Shown: piece after piece, positions 15,063 to 23,689 of the stretch
Position numbering within the stretch: the stretch's first letter is position 1
Layout: each line of letters opens with the position of its first letter
Source: an uncultured Prevotellaceae bacterium
GTDB lineage: Bacteria; Bacteroidota; Bacteroidia; Bacteroidales; Bacteroidaceae
Direction of reading: 5' to 3'
DNA length: 28,836 nucleotides
Assembly (NCBI GenBank): GCA_946539475.1
Contig: CAMNHM010000017.1
Coordinates: 1-28,836, forward strand
The notes under the pieces: model-generated
Databases searched by the model: none
What the model was told of the DNA's origin: nothing
What the model saw: the letters and a program-made list of their open reading frames with translations, nothing else
Made by a program: the position numbers and the translations under genes

Positions 15063-16080
15063 AGTACTGCTGATCTACACTGGCGGGACGATCGGCATGA
15101 ACCGCAACCCGCTGACGGGAGCCCTCGAGCCATTCGACTTCGAGCATCTGCGCAGCTGCGTGCCCGAGCTGGAGCAGTTCCAGACAGAGATAGCCACCTA
15201 TCAGTTCAACCCGCCCATCGACTCGAGCGACATGTCGCCGCGCCTGTGGACAGACCTCGCGCACATCATCAGTGACCACTATGCCGACTACGACGGCTTC
15301 GTCGTACTTCATGGCACCGACACGATGGCCTATACCGCGTCGGCACTTTCGTTCATGCTGCAGAACCTGACGAAGCCCGTCATCCTTACAGGCAGCCAGC
15401 TGCCCATCGGCCAGCTGCGCACGGACGGCAAGGAGAACCTCATCACCTCCATCGAGATAGCTGCCGCGCGACGGCAGGACGGGACGGCCGTCGTACCCGA
15501 GGTGTGCATCTACTTCAACAGCCATCTCATGCGCGGCAACCGCACCACGAAGCAGAGTGCCGAGGAGTTCAACGCCTTTGAGTCGTTCAACTACCCCCAT
15601 CTGGCCGATGCCGGCGTGCAGATCACGTATCACGATGAGTTTATCCATCGTCCGCAGTTCGCCAAGCCGATGGTGCCGCAGTTCAAGCTCGACGCCAACG
15701 TCATCATCTTCTCGCTCTTCCCCGGCGTTCGCGAGGACCTCATCCGCCACATCATCGCCACGCCCAACCTGCGTTCCATCGTCATGCGCACCTTTGGCAG
15801 CGGCAATGCCCCGCAGAGCCCTTGGCTCATTGGCGCCCTGAAGCAGGGCACGGCGGCCGGAAAGGTCATCGTCAACATCAGCCAGTGCCTGCAGGGCAGC
15901 GTCGAGATGGGGCGCTACGATACTGGCTATCAGCTGAAGGAGGCGGGAGTCATCAGCGGCGGCGACTCCACCGTCGAGGCAGCGGTGACGAAGCTGATGT
16001 ACCTCCAGGGCAAGTACGACTCTCCCGAGCAGGTCCGCAAGTTCATGAGCCAGAGCATCTGCGGCGAGATCTCGCTGTAA
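15049..16080 (+). CDS. ansA: Type I (cytosolic) L-asparaginase
   Basis: The 343-residue protein has the asparaginase nucleophile motif TGGTIGM at residues 11-17 (catalytic Thr14) and the second-threonine motif LHGTDTMAYTASALSFML near residue 88. It has no signal peptide, consistent with the low-affinity cytosolic type I enzyme that hydrolyses asparagine to aspartate and ammonia. Length fits bacterial AnsA. The ATG lies inside the porin gene, 14 bases before its end, so translation is probably coupled. The pairing with an outer membrane porin hints at nitrogen-source or amino-acid use but does not prove it. A GC-rich hairpin follows the stop. Confidence 0.93.
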   Translation: MSASRVLLIYTGGTIGMNRNPLTGALEPFDFEHLRSCVPELEQFQTEIATYQFNPPIDSSDMSPRLWTDLAHIISDHYADYDGFVVLHGTDTMAYTASALSFMLQNLTKPVILTGSQLPIGQLRTDGKENLITSIEIAAARRQDGTAVVPEVCIYFNSHLMRGNRTTKQSAEEFNAFESFNYPHLADAGVQITYHDEFIHRPQFAKPMVPQFKLDANVIIFSLFPGVREDLIRHIIATPNLRSIVMRTFGSGNAPQSPWLIGALKQGTAAGKVIVNISQCLQGSVEMGRYDTGYQLKEAGVISGGDSTVEAAVTKLMYLQGKYDSPEQVRKFMSQSICGEISL

Positions 16081-16084
16081 GCCG

Positions 16085-16102
16085 GGGGCACCTCCGTGCC
16101 CC
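16085..16102. terminator. GC-rich hairpin after asparaginase
   Basis: GGGGCAC at 16085-16091 pairs with GTGCCCC at 16096-16102 around a four-base loop. It directly follows the ansA stop codon. There is no long T-run, so it may pause or protect the 3' end rather than act as a full intrinsic terminator. A weaker palindrome (ATGATAA...TTATCAT, 16154-16179) lies on the mltG side. Confidence 0.5.
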
Positions 16103-16187
16103 TTCAAAAAACTACCTTGTGCTCCTAGTCAACACGAAAGTAGGGAACTTTCCATGATAAAAACACCGTAAATTATCATCTTCGCAA

Positions 16188-17216
16188 CTACCTCACGCCC
16201 ATCCTGTTCAGCGCCTGCTGATAGCGACGCGCATTCTGGTTGTGCTCGGCGAGGGTACGTGCGAAGTTGTGAGTGCCTGAGAAGTCCTCCTTCGCGCACA
16301 TGTAGAGGTAGTCGTGCTGGGCAGGGTTGAGCACGGCCTCTATTGCCTGCATCGATGGCACGCGGATGGGGCCGGGCATGAGTCCTGCATATTTGTAGGT
16401 GTTGTAGGGGCTCTCCACCTCGAGATGACGGTTCAGTATGCGTCGGAGCGTGAAGTCGCCCAGGGCGTACTTCACCGTGGGATCGGCTTGCAGGAGCATG
16501 CCGCGCTTCAGGCGGTTGAGGTACATGCCGGCAATCATGGGCTTCTCGGCGTTGTTGGCCGTCTCCTCGTCGATGATGCTCGCAAGCGTCACCACCTCGT
16601 TCGGCGTGAGGCCCTGCGCCTGGGCCTTCGTGCGTCGCTCGTCGTTCCAGTAGCTGTCGTGCTCCCGCTGCATGCGCTGCATCAGGGCGTCGAGGCTTAC
16701 GTTCCAGTACACCTCGTAGGTGTTTGGCACGAAGAGGCATGCGATGGTGGCGGTGTCGTAGCCAAGCTGCTGGCAGTACTGCTGGCTGCTGAGTGCCTCG
16801 GCGATGGTGGCGCTGTCGAGCATCAGCTTTTGCGCCAGCCGGCTAGCCATCTTGTCCATCGTCCGCACCTCGGGGATGGTCAGCATGACGGGTTGCTGCT
16901 GCCCGTTGCGCAGCTTGCGGAACACGTCGAGGGTCTTTTCTCCGGGGTTGATGGCATAGCGCCCCGTTCGCACGCGCTCGGCATAGTCGTAGTGGCTGGC
17001 CAGCCGGCGGAAGCCCTTCATGCCCTGCTCGCTGCTGACGGCATTGAGCTTTGCCTCGACGGAGTCGGCGGTATCGTCGTCGTCAACGAACAGGTATTGT
17101 GTGGTGCTCTCCTTCAAGAGCGGCGTGCTGATCTGACTGTAGATGCAGTAGGCGAATCCTGCCGCTGCCACTCCGAGCAGCAGTACGGCGGCGATGATGT
17201 AATACTTCTTTTTCAA
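16188..17216 (-). CDS. mltG: Endolytic murein transglycosylase MltG (YceG-like)
   Basis: MltG cleaves nascent peptidoglycan glycan strands at the periplasmic side of the inner membrane and helps set strand length. The 342-residue protein has one N-terminal membrane helix (KKKYYIIAAVLLLGVAAAGF). The YceG domain shows LASIIDEETANNAEKPMIAG, YLNRLKRGMLLQADPTVKYAL, ESPYNTY, GLMPGPIRVPS and YMCAKEDFSGTHNFA, all close to Bacteroidales MltG. The start is uncertain: no ATG is available. A TTG at 17216 gives the canonical lysine-rich opening. A GTG at 17258 would add 14 residues reading out of the end of the dispersed repeat. The TTG is preferred. Confidence 0.92.
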   Translation of the reverse strand: MKKKYYIIAAVLLLGVAAAGFAYCIYSQISTPLLKESTTQYLFVDDDDTADSVEAKLNAVSSEQGMKGFRRLASHYDYAERVRTGRYAINPGEKTLDVFRKLRNGQQQPVMLTIPEVRTMDKMASRLAQKLMLDSATIAEALSSQQYCQQLGYDTATIACLFVPNTYEVYWNVSLDALMQRMQREHDSYWNDERRTKAQAQGLTPNEVVTLASIIDEETANNAEKPMIAGMYLNRLKRGMLLQADPTVKYALGDFTLRRILNRHLEVESPYNTYKYAGLMPGPIRVPSMQAIEAVLNPAQHDYLYMCAKEDFSGTHNFARTLAEHNQNARRYQQALNRMGVR

Positions 17217-17243
17217 TGTTGTTACTTTTTTTTTTAGTATAAA

Positions 17244-17350
17244 GAAACTAATTAGCACAAATTATGGAAAATTTTTTCTTTTGTCGTGCGAAGAGCGCGT
17301 CAGCTTCCTGCCGCACAATAATTTTTCTTAATTAGTGCCAATTTGTTTCC
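17244..17350. repeat. Diverged dispersed copy of the 109-bp hairpin repeat
   Basis: The segment shares CACAAATTATGGAAAATTTT, CGCACAATAATTT and TTAATTAGTGCCAATTTG, plus terminal GTTTCC, with the tandem array near queC. Its central stretch differs in sequence yet is again palindromic (GTGCG...CGCAC and GAAG...CTTC). It sits between the uvrB stop and the mltG start, so it would be transcribed if uvrB and mltG are co-expressed. Confidence 0.85.
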
Positions 17351-17369
17351 ATTTGAATTGGGAAAAGTG

Positions 17370-19376
17370 CTATTTCAGTTCTATCTCCTTTTGCAGGCGG
17401 ATGATCTCGTCGCGGAACTGTGCTGCCGTCGTGAAGTCGAGCTTCTTGGCGGCTTCCTTCATCCGTCGAGTCGTCTCGGCAATGAGCTTCTCGATCTGCT
17501 GTCGCGTCATGTGCTCGACGATGGGATCGGCAGCCACGTCGATGCTGGCGGCTTGCTTCAGCTCGCGCACGTCGGGGCGGTCCTGCTGCGTGAGGGTGCC
17601 GCTGAGCTCCTTGACGATCTGGGTGGGCGTGATGCCGTGCTCCTCGTTGTATCGCAGCTGCTTCATACGTCGGCGGTTGGTTTCGTCGATGGTTTCCTGC
17701 ATCGAGCCGGTAATGGTGTCGGCATACATGATGACGCGTCCGTTGACGTTACGAGCAGCTCGTCCTGCCGTCTGTACAAGGCTGCGGCGCGAACGCAGGA
17801 AGCCCTCCTTGTCGGCATCGAGGATGGCTACGAGCGACACCTCGGGCAGGTCGAGGCCCTCGCGCAGTAGGTTCACGCCGACGAGCACGTCGTAGACACC
17901 GCTGCGCAGGTCGGCGAGTATCTTCACGCGGTCGAGCGTCCCCACGTCGCTGTGTATATATGCCGTCTTCACGCCGTGTGAGAGGAGATAGTTGGTCAGC
18001 TCCTCAGCCATACGCTTCGTCAGCGTGGTGACGAGTGTGCGCTCGTGGCGCTCGGCACGTACGCGTATCTCTTCCATCAGGTCGTCGATCTCATGCTCCG
18101 AAGGGCGCACCTCTATCTCCGGATCCAACAGGCCCGTGGGGCGTATCACCTGCTCCACGACGACGCCCTCTGCCTCCTGCAGCTCGAAGTCGGCGGGCGT
18201 GGCAGATACGTAGATCACCTGGTTGACCATCGACTGGAACTCGTCGAACGTCAGCGGACGGTTGTCGAAGGCGGCAGGCAGCCGGAAGCCATACTCCACG
18301 AGGTTGGTCTTGCGAGCACGGTCGCCGCCGTACATCGCTCCTATCTGAGGTACGGAGACGTGGCTCTCGTCGACGATGAGCAGGAAGTCCTTCGGGAAGA
18401 AGTCGAGCAGGCAGTAGGGCCGCTCGCCCGCCTGGCGTCCGTCGAAGTATCGCGAGTAGTTCTCGATGCCGGAGCAATGTCCCAGCTCCTTGATCATCTC
18501 CATGTCGTACTCCACGCGCTCCTTGATGCGCTGTGCCTTCAGCTCGTCGCCCTGCTGCTCGAAGAAGGCCACCTGCCCCACGAGGTCGTCCTGTATGGCG
18601 CGTATGGCGCGCTCCGTCTGCTCCTGTGTGGTCATGAAGAGGTTGGCGGGGTAGATCTTGTAGTCGGCATAGCGCCCCAGCGGCAGCAGCGTCACGGGGT
18701 CGAGCTCCTCGATGGAGTCGATCTCGTCGTCCCAGAAGATGATGCGGAGCACCATCTCGTTGTAAGCCATGTAGACGTCGACGGTGTCGCCCTTCACGCG
18801 GAAGTTGCCTCGCTCGAGGGCGATGTCGTTGCGGACGTAGAGCGACTGTACGAGTTTTCTTAACAACTGGTTGCGGTCGAGCTTCTCGCCCTGACGAATG
18901 GTGATGACATTGTCGGAAAGGGCATTAGGGCTTCCCATGCCGTAGATACATGAAATAGACGATACAACGACGACGTCCCTCCTCCCTGACAATAAGGACG
19001 ATACGGCCCTTAGCCGCAGGCGGTCGATCTCTTCGTTGATGGCCAGGTCTTTCTCGATGTAGGTATCGGTATGCGGCAGGTAGGCTTCCGGCTGATAGTA
19101 GTCATAATAGCTGACATAGTACTCGACGGCATTCTCGGGGAAGAAGCCCCGCATCTCCTCGAAGAGCTGCGCTGCCAGCGTCTTGTTGTGGCTCAGGATG
19201 AGGGTAGGGCGGTTGGCTCGGGCGATGACGTTGGCCATCGTGAACGTCTTTCCCGACCCTGTCACGCCGAGCAACACCTGTGCACGATCGCCACGCAGCA
19301 GGCCCTCGGTGAGCTCGCTGATGGCTTCGGGCTGATCGCCCGTCGGCTGGTACTTGGAAGTAAGTTTGAAATCCAT
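17370..19376 (-). CDS. uvrB: Excinuclease ABC subunit B
   Basis: UvrB is the damage-verifying subunit of the UvrABC nucleotide excision repair complex. The 668-residue protein has the Walker A motif GVTGSGKT (residues 37-44) and the beta-hairpin region YYVSYYDYYQPEAYLPHTDTY. It also has DESHVSVPQIGAMYGGD, helicase motifs V and VI (GVNLLREGLDLPEVSLVAILD, QTAGRAARN), and a C-terminal UVR domain (EKLIAETTRRMKEAAKKLDF) that contacts UvrC. Length and order are normal. The ATG at 19376 gives the standard MDFKLTSKYQPTGDQPEAI opening and lies eight bases from a TACCTTTG box. It is divergent from bamD. Confidence 0.98.
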   Translation of the reverse strand: MDFKLTSKYQPTGDQPEAISELTEGLLRGDRAQVLLGVTGSGKTFTMANVIARANRPTLILSHNKTLAAQLFEEMRGFFPENAVEYYVSYYDYYQPEAYLPHTDTYIEKDLAINEEIDRLRLRAVSSLLSGRRDVVVVSSISCIYGMGSPNALSDNVITIRQGEKLDRNQLLRKLVQSLYVRNDIALERGNFRVKGDTVDVYMAYNEMVLRIIFWDDEIDSIEELDPVTLLPLGRYADYKIYPANLFMTTQEQTERAIRAIQDDLVGQVAFFEQQGDELKAQRIKERVEYDMEMIKELGHCSGIENYSRYFDGRQAGERPYCLLDFFPKDFLLIVDESHVSVPQIGAMYGGDRARKTNLVEYGFRLPAAFDNRPLTFDEFQSMVNQVIYVSATPADFELQEAEGVVVEQVIRPTGLLDPEIEVRPSEHEIDDLMEEIRVRAERHERTLVTTLTKRMAEELTNYLLSHGVKTAYIHSDVGTLDRVKILADLRSGVYDVLVGVNLLREGLDLPEVSLVAILDADKEGFLRSRRSLVQTAGRAARNVNGRVIMYADTITGSMQETIDETNRRRMKQLRYNEEHGITPTQIVKELSGTLTQQDRPDVRELKQAASIDVAADPIVEHMTRQQIEKLIAETTRRMKEAAKKLDFTTAAQFRDEIIRLQKEIELK

Positions 19377-19384
19377 TTGAGGTG

Positions 19385-19392
19385 CAAAGGTA
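19385..19392 (-). promoter_or_regulatory. -7 box of uvrB promoter (TACCTTTG)
   Basis: The minus strand reads TACCTTTG with only eight bases (CACCTCAA) before the uvrB ATG. No consensus -33 box is evident. Confidence 0.7.
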
Positions 19393-19464
19393 CGAAATAT
19401 TTATGAAAGAGTGGTGATTATTTTGTGAAAACAATGTATTCGCGGTTAAAAAAAGTGTAAAGTC

Positions 19465-19495
19465 TTTGCCAATTGCGCAAAAATGAGTAACTTTG
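19465..19495 (+). promoter_or_regulatory. bamD operon promoter: -33 TTTG and -7 TAACTTTG
   Basis: TTTG at 19465-19468 and TAACTTTG at 19488-19495 are 19 bases apart, matching the Bacteroidetes promoter consensus. The bamD ATG follows 20 bases after the -7 box. The run bamD-rpoZ-DUF4293 and possibly onward is likely driven from here. Confidence 0.8.
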
Positions 19496-19515
19496 CACCT
19501 CAAAAAGTGAACACG

Positions 19516-20343
19516 ATGAGAAAAGTGACATATCTGCTGCCCCTGCTGGCATGCCTGCTGGCTGCCTGCGCGGGCGAGTACAACAAGGTGTACAAGAGCG
19601 ACGACATGAGCTATCGCTACGAGTACGCCAAACAGAGTTTTGCCGAGGGCAAGTATGGGCGTGCCGCCGCCCTGCTCCTCGAGCTGATATCCTCCAAGAA
19701 AGGCCACGACGACGCCGAGGAGTCGCTCTACATGCTGGCGATGTCGGAATACATGAACCGCGACTATGAGTCGGCATCCGAGACGTTCAAGAAGTACTAC
19801 CAGACCTATCCGAAGGGCCTCTTCGCCGAGGAGGCATCGTTCTACGTCGGGCAGTCGCTCTACGAGGGAGCGCCGGAGCCGCGCCTCGACCAGTCGCCGA
19901 CCATAGGAGCCATCAATGCCTATCAGCAGTTCCTCGACTTCTTCCCCGACTCTGAGCTTCGGCCGAAGGCGCAGGAGCGACTCTTCGAGCTGCAGGACAA
20001 GCTGGTGCAGAAAGAACTGCTCTCGGCGCAGCTGTACTACAACCTGGGTGGCTATTTCGGAAACATCAACTCGAACAACGAGAGCAACTACATTGCCAGC
20101 ATCATTACCGCGCAGAACGCCCTGAAGCAGTATCCCTACTCGAAGTGGCGCGAGGACTTCTCGCTGATCATCATGAAGAGCAAGTTCGAGCTGGCTGAGA
20201 ACTCCTCGCAGGACAAGCTGCTGGAGCGCTACCGCGATGCCGAGGACGAGTGCTACGGATTCCTCAACGAGTTCCCCGAATCGAAGAACACCGCCCTGGC
20301 TCAGCGCTACATCACGAAATGCAAGAAGGTGGTGGGCGACTGA
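19516..20343 (+). CDS. bamD: Outer membrane assembly lipoprotein BamD
   Basis: BamD is the essential lipoprotein partner of BamA in inserting beta-barrel proteins into the outer membrane. The 275-residue product has a lipoprotein signal ending LLAAC with the lipidated cysteine at residue 18. TPR-like helix pairs follow (YAKQSFAEGKYGRAAALLLEL, EESLYMLAMSEYMNRDYESASETFKKYY), and the run YPKGLFAEEASFYVGQSLYE is typical of the family. A start at 19483 would add 11 residues and overlap the -7 box; the ATG at 19516 is consistent with the promoter and signal peptide. It heads a rightward series and is followed 76 bases later by rpoZ, an order I recall as common in Bacteroidales. Confidence 0.93.
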   Translation: MRKVTYLLPLLACLLAACAGEYNKVYKSDDMSYRYEYAKQSFAEGKYGRAAALLLELISSKKGHDDAEESLYMLAMSEYMNRDYESASETFKKYYQTYPKGLFAEEASFYVGQSLYEGAPEPRLDQSPTIGAINAYQQFLDFFPDSELRPKAQERLFELQDKLVQKELLSAQLYYNLGGYFGNINSNNESNYIASIITAQNALKQYPYSKWREDFSLIIMKSKFELAENSSQDKLLERYRDAEDECYGFLNEFPESKNTALAQRYITKCKKVVGD

Positions 20344-20419
20344 CGGCTCACCCCTCGGCTGACACTCCCCCAGGGGAAATCGCGAAATATCAAAATAAAA
20401 AAACAACATACCGAAAAGA

Positions 20420-20770
20420 ATGGATTACAAGAAGTCAAAAGCTCCGGTGAATACCGTGACGCGCAACATTATGGACTTGTGCGAGGAGACAGGCAACATC
20501 TACGAGACGGTTGCCATCATCGCCAAACGTGCTAACCAGATATCCGTGCAGATCAAGGAAGACCTGTCGAAGAAGCTTGCCGAGTTTGCCAGCTACAACG
20601 ACTCGCTGGAGGAGGTGTTCGAAAACCGCGAGCAGATCGAGATCTCGCGCTACTACGAGAAGCTGCCGAAGCCTACGCTGCTTGCCACGCAGGAGTTTAT
20701 AGAGGGGAAGGTCTACTGGCGCGACCCCCAGAAGGAACAACAACAGGCACCCACCAACGCTGAGGCATGA
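20420..20770 (+). CDS. rpoZ: RNA polymerase omega subunit (Rpb6/RpoZ family, Bacteroidetes type)
   Basis: The 116-residue protein opens MDYKKSKAPVNTVTRNIMDL. It contains the family core ETGNIYETVAIIAKRANQIS, in which AxxRAxQ is the beta'-binding signature of omega/Rpb6, and the tail EFIEGKVYWRDP seen in Bacteroidetes homologues. Omega assists beta' folding and core assembly. The gene lies downstream of bamD and its stop overlaps the next ATG (ATGA at 20767-20770), showing translational coupling to the DUF4293 gene. Confidence 0.9.
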   Translation: MDYKKSKAPVNTVTRNIMDLCEETGNIYETVAIIAKRANQISVQIKEDLSKKLAEFASYNDSLEEVFENREQIEISRYYEKLPKPTLLATQEFIEGKVYWRDPQKEQQQAPTNAEA

Positions 20771-21129
20771 TACAACGCAAACAAACCGTATTCCTGCTGC
20801 TGGCATTCATCGCCTTCCTCGTGTGTGCCATCTGCGACCAGACGGTGCTTTTCTGCTGCGGATGTTCGGCAGTACTGTCGCTCGCCACGCTGGCCACCGT
20901 CTTCAAGTATAAGGATCGCAAGCAGCAGTCGCTCCTCTGCGTGGTGCTGATGGCGCTTGCACTCGTCTACTACGTCGCACTGGCAGTCGCCAATCATGCT
21001 GCCGACGGCTCCCTTGAGCTGACGTGGCCAATGGCCCTGCCCGCGGTGGGAATCGTCTTCCTGTTCATGGCCAACAAGGGCATCCGGCACGACGAGCGGC
21101 TGGTGCGGTCGCTCGATCGCATCCGCTAG
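20767..21129 (+). CDS. DUF4293 family membrane protein
   Basis: This 120-residue protein has four hydrophobic segments, starting MIQRKQTVFLLLAFIAFLVC. It ends with the family's basic tail ANKGIRHDERLVRSLDRIR, which closely matches the DUF4293 signature (xxIRxDExLVxSxDRxR). Function is unknown. Bacteroidales members have these four helices with a cytosolic basic end, and their genes often sit directly after rpoZ. The ATGA overlap with rpoZ means it is made together with the omega subunit. Confidence 0.82.
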   Translation: MIQRKQTVFLLLAFIAFLVCAICDQTVLFCCGCSAVLSLATLATVFKYKDRKQQSLLCVVLMALALVYYVALAVANHAADGSLELTWPMALPAVGIVFLFMANKGIRHDERLVRSLDRIR

Positions 21130-21162
21130 GCGCCCACGCCTGTCAGCACCTGATTCTGTTTT

Positions 21163-21768
21163 ATGGAGATCAAGACCGCATCATTCGTTATCTCAGCACC
21201 CCGCGTATCGATGTGTCCGCAGGACACAAAGCCCGAGTATGCCTTCATCGGACGTTCCAATGTGGGCAAGTCGAGCCTTATCAACATGCTCTGCCGGCAT
21301 AAGGGATTGGCAAAGACCTCGTCGACGCCGGGAAAGACGCTGCTCATCAATCATTTCATCATCAATCGAGAGTGGTATCTCGTCGACCTTCCCGGCTATG
21401 GCTTTGCCAAGCGCTCGAAGAGCGAGGTGCAGCGTCTCGACCAGATGATACGTGGCTATATCCTCGGGCGCGAACAGCTCGTCAATACGTTCGTACTTAT
21501 CGACATACGCCTCGAACCGCAACCCATCGACCTCGAGTTCATGCAATGGCTGGGGCTCTCGGGCGTGCCTTTCTCCATCGTTTTCACCAAGGCCGACAAG
21601 CTCTCTTTGCAGAAGATGAGACAGAATGTAGAGGCCTACTGCCAGCGTATGCTGGAGACGTGGGAGGAGATGCCCCCTTACTTTGTCACCTCTGCGTCGA
21701 ATGGCGACGGACGCGATGCCGTGCTCGACTATATCGAGCAGATCAACAAAGGACTGCGCGATGGCTAA
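21163..21768 (+). CDS. engB: Ribosome-biogenesis GTPase YihA/EngB (YsxC)
   Basis: The 201-residue protein has the G1 motif GRSNVGKS (residues 30-37), a switch region TSSTPGKT, the G3 motif [12 protein letters not shown], the G4 motif FTKADK and the G5 motif TSAS. PGYGFA after DL is diagnostic for EngB, a GTPase needed for large ribosomal subunit assembly. Length matches the family. The gene overlaps the start of the ABC-F gene by eight bases (21761-21768), placing two ribosome-linked proteins under coupled translation. Confidence 0.95.
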   Translation: MEIKTASFVISAPRVSMCPQDTKPEYAFIGRSNVGKSSLINMLCRHKGLAKTSSTPGKTLLINHFIINREWYLVDLPGYGFAKRSKSEVQRLDQMIRGYILGREQLVNTFVLIDIRLEPQPIDLEFMQWLGLSGVPFSIVFTKADKLSLQKMRQNVEAYCQRMLETWEEMPPYFVTSASNGDGRDAVLDYIEQINKGLRDG

Positions 21769-23605
21769 GGATGTCCCATACCTCGACGTACAGAACCTGA
21801 CGAAGTCGTTTGGGGCGCTGCTCCTGTTCCGCGACATCAGTTTCTCCATCGCCGAGGGGCAGAAGGTGGGGCTCATCGCCAAGAACGGAACGGGAAAGTC
21901 GACGCTGCTGTCGATACTCAGCGGACAGGAGGGCTACGACAGCGGCTCCATCATCTTCCGACGCGACCTGAAGGTAGGATTCCTGCCACAGACGCCCGTC
22001 TTCGACCCCGACGAGAGTGTACTCGACGCATGCTTCAACCATCAGGGCGACCCTGAGCGGGTGCTGCGTGCCAAGCAGATACTCACGCAGCTGAAGATAC
22101 GCGACCTGCAGCAACCCATGCGGCAGCTCAGCGGCGGTCAGCAGAAGCGCGTGGCGCTGGCTAACGTGCTGATACTGGAGCCCGACTTCATCATCCTCGA
22201 CGAGCCGACCAACCACCTCGACCTTGAGATGATCGAGTGGCTAGAGGGATTCCTCGGCCGAGGTAACAAGACGCTGTTCATGGTCACCCACGACCGCTAC
22301 TTCCTCGACCGCGTATGCTCCGTCATACTCGAGCTCGACGATCAAACCATCTATACCTATCGTGGCAACTACTCGTACTATCTTGAGAAGCGACAGGAGC
22401 GCATCGACAACCGAAGGGCCGAGATAGCGCGATCCAACAACCTGTACCGCACCGAGCTGGAGTGGATGCGACGCATGCCGCAGGCAAGAGGCCACAAGGC
22501 TCGTGCCCGCGAGGATGCCTTCTACGAGCTCGAGAAACTGGCAAAGGCCCGCATCGAGGAGCGTGCCATCCGCCTGAAAGCCTCAAACGTGTATATCGGG
22601 TCGAAAATCTTCGAGTGCCAGTATATCTCAAAAGCATTCCCGCAAACCTCGGGATCAGGCGAGACAGTCATCATGCGCGACTTCTACTATAACTTCTCCC
22701 GCTTCGAGAAGATGGGCATCGTGGGCAGCAACGGTACGGGGAAGTCGACCTTCCTGAAGATGCTGCTCGGCGAGCTGCAACCCGACGAGGGGCGCATCGT
22801 CATCGGCGACACCGTGCGCTTTGGATATTTCTCGCAGGAGGGGCTCAAGTTCAACGAGCAGCAGAAGGTGATCGACGTCGTGCGCGACATCGCCGAGTAT
22901 GTTGACCTCGGACAGGGGCGACATCTCTCGGCAAGCCAGTTCCTGCAGCATTTCCTCTTCACGCCGGAGCAGCAGTACAACTACGTCTATAAGCTCAGCG
23001 GCGGCGAGCGGAGAAAGCTATACCTCTGTACGGTGCTCATGCGGCAGCCGAACTTCCTGGTACTCGACGAGCCCACCAACGACCTCGACATCGTCACGCT
23101 GCAGATTCTCGAGGAGTATCTCCAGGACTTCCCCGGATGTGTCATCGTCGTCAGCCACGATCGATACTTCACCGACAAGGTCGTCGACCACCTGCTGGTA
23201 TTCCAAGGCAACGGCGTCATCAAGGACTTTCCTGGCAACTACACCCAGTATCGCCAATGGCAAGCCCTTCAGCCAAAGCTCACGGGCACAGCCGGCTCAG
23301 CGGTAAAGTCGACTCCCACAGGCAAAGTCGGTGCGGAAGGAGAACCCCAGGCAGCCAGAGACACCAGAGACGCCCGTGAGACGCCCGCTAAGCCTCGTAA
23401 GCTCACCTACAAGGAGCAGCGCGAGCTGGAGCAGCTCGAGCGCGACATCCCGCTCCTGGAATCCGAGAAACAGCAGATAGAGCAAGCCCTCAGCTCGGGC
23501 ACCATCTCTGTCGACGAGATCACCCGACTCAGCAAGCGGCTGCCTATCCTCAACGAGGAGCTAGACGTCAAGTCGACCCGATGGCTGGAACTCTCAGATA
23601 TATAA
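21761..23605 (+). CDS. ABC-F family ATPase (Uup/EttA-like)
   Basis: This soluble 614-residue protein has two ABC domains and no membrane segments. Domain 1 carries Walker [10 protein letters not shown] (residues 40-48), signature [12 protein letters not shown] and Walker [12 protein letters not shown]. Domain 2 carries GSNGTGKST (near residue 325), [11 protein letters not shown] and [11 protein letters not shown] charged linker between them is the ABC-F tRNA-interaction arm, and the C-terminus (from about residue 545) is a Lys/Glu-rich coiled coil like that of Uup. ABC-F proteins bind the ribosomal E site and relieve stalling or, in some members, give antibiotic protection. Which role applies here cannot be told. 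The ATG at 21761 lies within the end of engB; upstream starts run through engB and are rejected. Confidence 0.93.
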   Translation: MAKDVPYLDVQNLTKSFGALLLFRDISFSIAEGQKVGLIAKNGTGKSTLLSILSGQEGYDSGSIIFRRDLKVGFLPQTPVFDPDESVLDACFNHQGDPERVLRAKQILTQLKIRDLQQPMRQLSGGQQKRVALANVLILEPDFIILDEPTNHLDLEMIEWLEGFLGRGNKTLFMVTHDRYFLDRVCSVILELDDQTIYTYRGNYSYYLEKRQERIDNRRAEIARSNNLYRTELEWMRRMPQARGHKARAREDAFYELEKLAKARIEERAIRLKASNVYIGSKIFECQYISKAFPQTSGSGETVIMRDFYYNFSRFEKMGIVGSNGTGKSTFLKMLLGELQPDEGRIVIGDTVRFGYFSQEGLKFNEQQKVIDVVRDIAEYVDLGQGRHLSASQFLQHFLFTPEQQYNYVYKLSGGERRKLYLCTVLMRQPNFLVLDEPTNDLDIVTLQILEEYLQDFPGCVIVVSHDRYFTDKVVDHLLVFQGNGVIKDFPGNYTQYRQWQALQPKLTGTAGSAVKSTPTGKVGAEGEPQAARDTRDARETPAKPRKLTYKEQRELEQLERDIPLLESEKQQIEQALSSGTISVDEITRLSKRLPILNEELDVKSTRWLELSDI

Positions 23606-23616
23606 CCCAAAAGTCG

Positions 23617-23686
23617 CTCAACTCTCAACCCTCAACTCTCAACCCTCAACTCTCAAACCTCAACTCTCAACTCTCTACCCTCAACC
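23617..23686. repeat. Ten heptamers (CTCAACT/CTCAACC) forming the recR leader
   Basis: Ten consecutive seven-base units (CTCAACT, CTCAACC, CTCAAAC and CTCTACC variants) begin 11 bases after the ABC-F stop and end three bases before the recR ATG. In reverse complement the unit is AGTTGAG, the same heptamer as the array following the LysE gene at 28711. Confidence 0.93.
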
Positions 23687-23689
23687 AAA

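Noticed and set aside
16314..17237. 307-residue open frame antisense to mltG
   Set aside because: Shadow frame; mltG motifs on the minus strand are unmistakable.
17217..17258. GTG start for mltG adding 14 residues
   Set aside because: The extra residues come from the end of the dispersed repeat and an A-run; the TTG start gives the usual lysine-rich opening before the membrane helix.
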